A DNA stretch of 64,000 bases from Aristolochia californica (lineage: Eukaryota; Streptophyta; Magnoliopsida; Piperales; Aristolochiaceae), in NCBI GenBank assembly GCA_029961685.1, contig JARWKL010000001.1:24130295-24194294 (forward strand). The letters are read 5' to 3'. The position numbers and the translations under genes are program-made. This document shows, in pieces, positions 63,501-64,000 of the stretch; position 1 is the stretch's first letter, and each line of letters begins with the position of its first letter. Under the pieces are notes generated by a model. The model ran no database searches, was not told the DNA's origin, and worked only from the letters and a program-made list of their open reading frames with translations.

Positions 63501-64000
63501 GAGAGAGACAATTCCAAAGAGTTTATGTAATTTTTAGGGATTGTAAGCTCTTCTTAGTTTTTACATATCAGGTTTGGCAATGGTCGGGAAAAAGGGGGAG
63601 GCAGGGATTTTTAACTGAGTCTTGACTCCCAATCCATAAGTCATTTCTTAGGGTAATATAGCCGATTACGCATGATAAATCACTTTACAAGCATCGAAGA
63701 TCGTTTGGTCAGCTTTTTGTACACGAGCAAAATAATGGCTTGTTTGACTCGGGTAAATATCCCACTGCGAGTTCATTTGAGAATTTAATGAGCGTTTGTT
63801 ATTCTCTTCAAAAGCTTTGGATCCATAGGTGATTTCCATCTTTAACAAGTTTAAAACATGCATATCCATTTTTAAAGCAATTTGTGGAGGAAATCTCTTT
63901 CTTATAAAATTCCAATCTGTTAGGATTGAACTAGTGGAATTTCAAAAACTTGGACAACCAAACTTTTGTGATCATTTGTGGTGTGTGAATAAATTTTCTT
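60585..64000 (-). repeat. Three-monomer higher-order repeat in B (period ~2,000 bp)
   Basis: GTTACTCATGATAAATCACT is at 61,001 and 63,001. The first copy runs from about 60,585 to 62,580; the second starts there and leaves the window incomplete. Shared variants include TTGGTTATTGTTTTAAA, CCGTATTTGAACTCC, TTTTGATGTGATC, and an 8-9 bp deletion where AAATTTTTTAACTCCAAAAT replaces the usual form containing CCGTACTTG. That deletion is in two of the three monomer types, seen at about 61,360, 62,025 and 63,365. Confidence 0.85.

Larger units (their letters stand above)
41081..64000 (-). repeat. Satellite subfamily B (about 34 monomers, reverse orientation)
   Basis: The reverse complement of the landmark (AAGTCATT or a near variant) starts at 41208, 41880, 42553, 43225, 43898, 44571, 45244, 45914, 46587, 47260, 47932, 48604, 49278, 49950, 50620, 51293, 51965, 52635, 53309, 53979, 54653, 55325, 55998, 56670, 57343, 58014, 58649, 59321, 59994, 60974, 61637, 62301, 62974 and 63638. 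Read in the A orientation, B differs by an 8-bp insertion (AAACGCTC before ATTAAATTCTC), CAAGACTC for CAACACTC in many monomers, ATATTACCCTAAGAAATGAC for ATATTTTTGTAAGGAATGAC, CCCAACGATCATGGATG for CCTAACGATCATAGATG, and GTTCAAGTACGG for GTTTATGTATGG. Some states vary within B. The array runs off the end of the window. Confidence 0.96.

Noticed and set aside
1..64000. CRISPR array
   Set aside because: The repeats are ~672 bp and directly adjoining, with no short repeat-spacer alternation; the sequence is plant satellite DNA.
1..64000. Telomere or subtelomere repeats
   Set aside because: The telomere-like octamer occurs once per monomer, never in tandem.
1..64000. tRNA or RNA polymerase III box in the GGTTGAACTAGTGG block
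   Set aside because: It loosely resembles a B box but there is no matching A box or cloverleaf, and no tRNA or rRNA gene was seen anywhere in the window.

Overview
This window contains no functional gene. It is about 58.4 kb of long-period satellite DNA carrying one decayed LTR retrotransposon. The satellite monomer is about 672 bp, very AT-rich, and I count roughly 87 copies. The retroelement has a primer-binding site complementary to plant tRNA-Asp and an integrase remnant of the Athila type (Ty3/gypsy). Together these point to a flowering-plant genome, most likely a centromeric or pericentromeric block. I cannot name the species.

Layout. (1) Positions 1-18,844: satellite subfamily A on the + strand. 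Inside it, about 3,350-12,645 is a higher-order repeat: three copies of a five-monomer unit of 3,364 bp, the first shortened by about 795 bp. A two-monomer duplication (period 1,348 bp) lies at about 15,640-18,330. (2) Positions 18,845-24,426: the 5,582-bp retroelement, with LTRs of about 1.48 kb, an Asp-type primer-binding site, a broken integrase C-terminus and a non-coding 3' region. It is flanked by a 5-bp target-site duplication (aacgt / aacat). Removing the element and one duplication restores a 673-bp monomer spacing, so it inserted into an already formed array. (3) Positions 24,427 to about 41,080: subfamily A continues, same strand and phase, with a 27-bp poly-C run at 37,983. (4) About 41,080: an abrupt switch in strand and in subfamily. 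(5) About 41,081-64,000: subfamily B on the - strand. It is separated from A by an 8-bp indel and many shared base differences, and has its own nested duplications with periods of 3, 4, 5 and 7 monomers.

Nothing here works as a pathway. The short open frames recur at the same place in successive monomers and are by-products of the repeat. The most notable structures are the opposed A/B junction, the separate higher-order organisation on each side, and short motifs conserved across both subfamilies: a CENP-B-box-like 17-mer, a telobox-like octamer, a G-rich patch and a dyad. Repeat boundaries, similarity levels and monomer counts were read by eye and are accurate to a few tens of bases unless stated.
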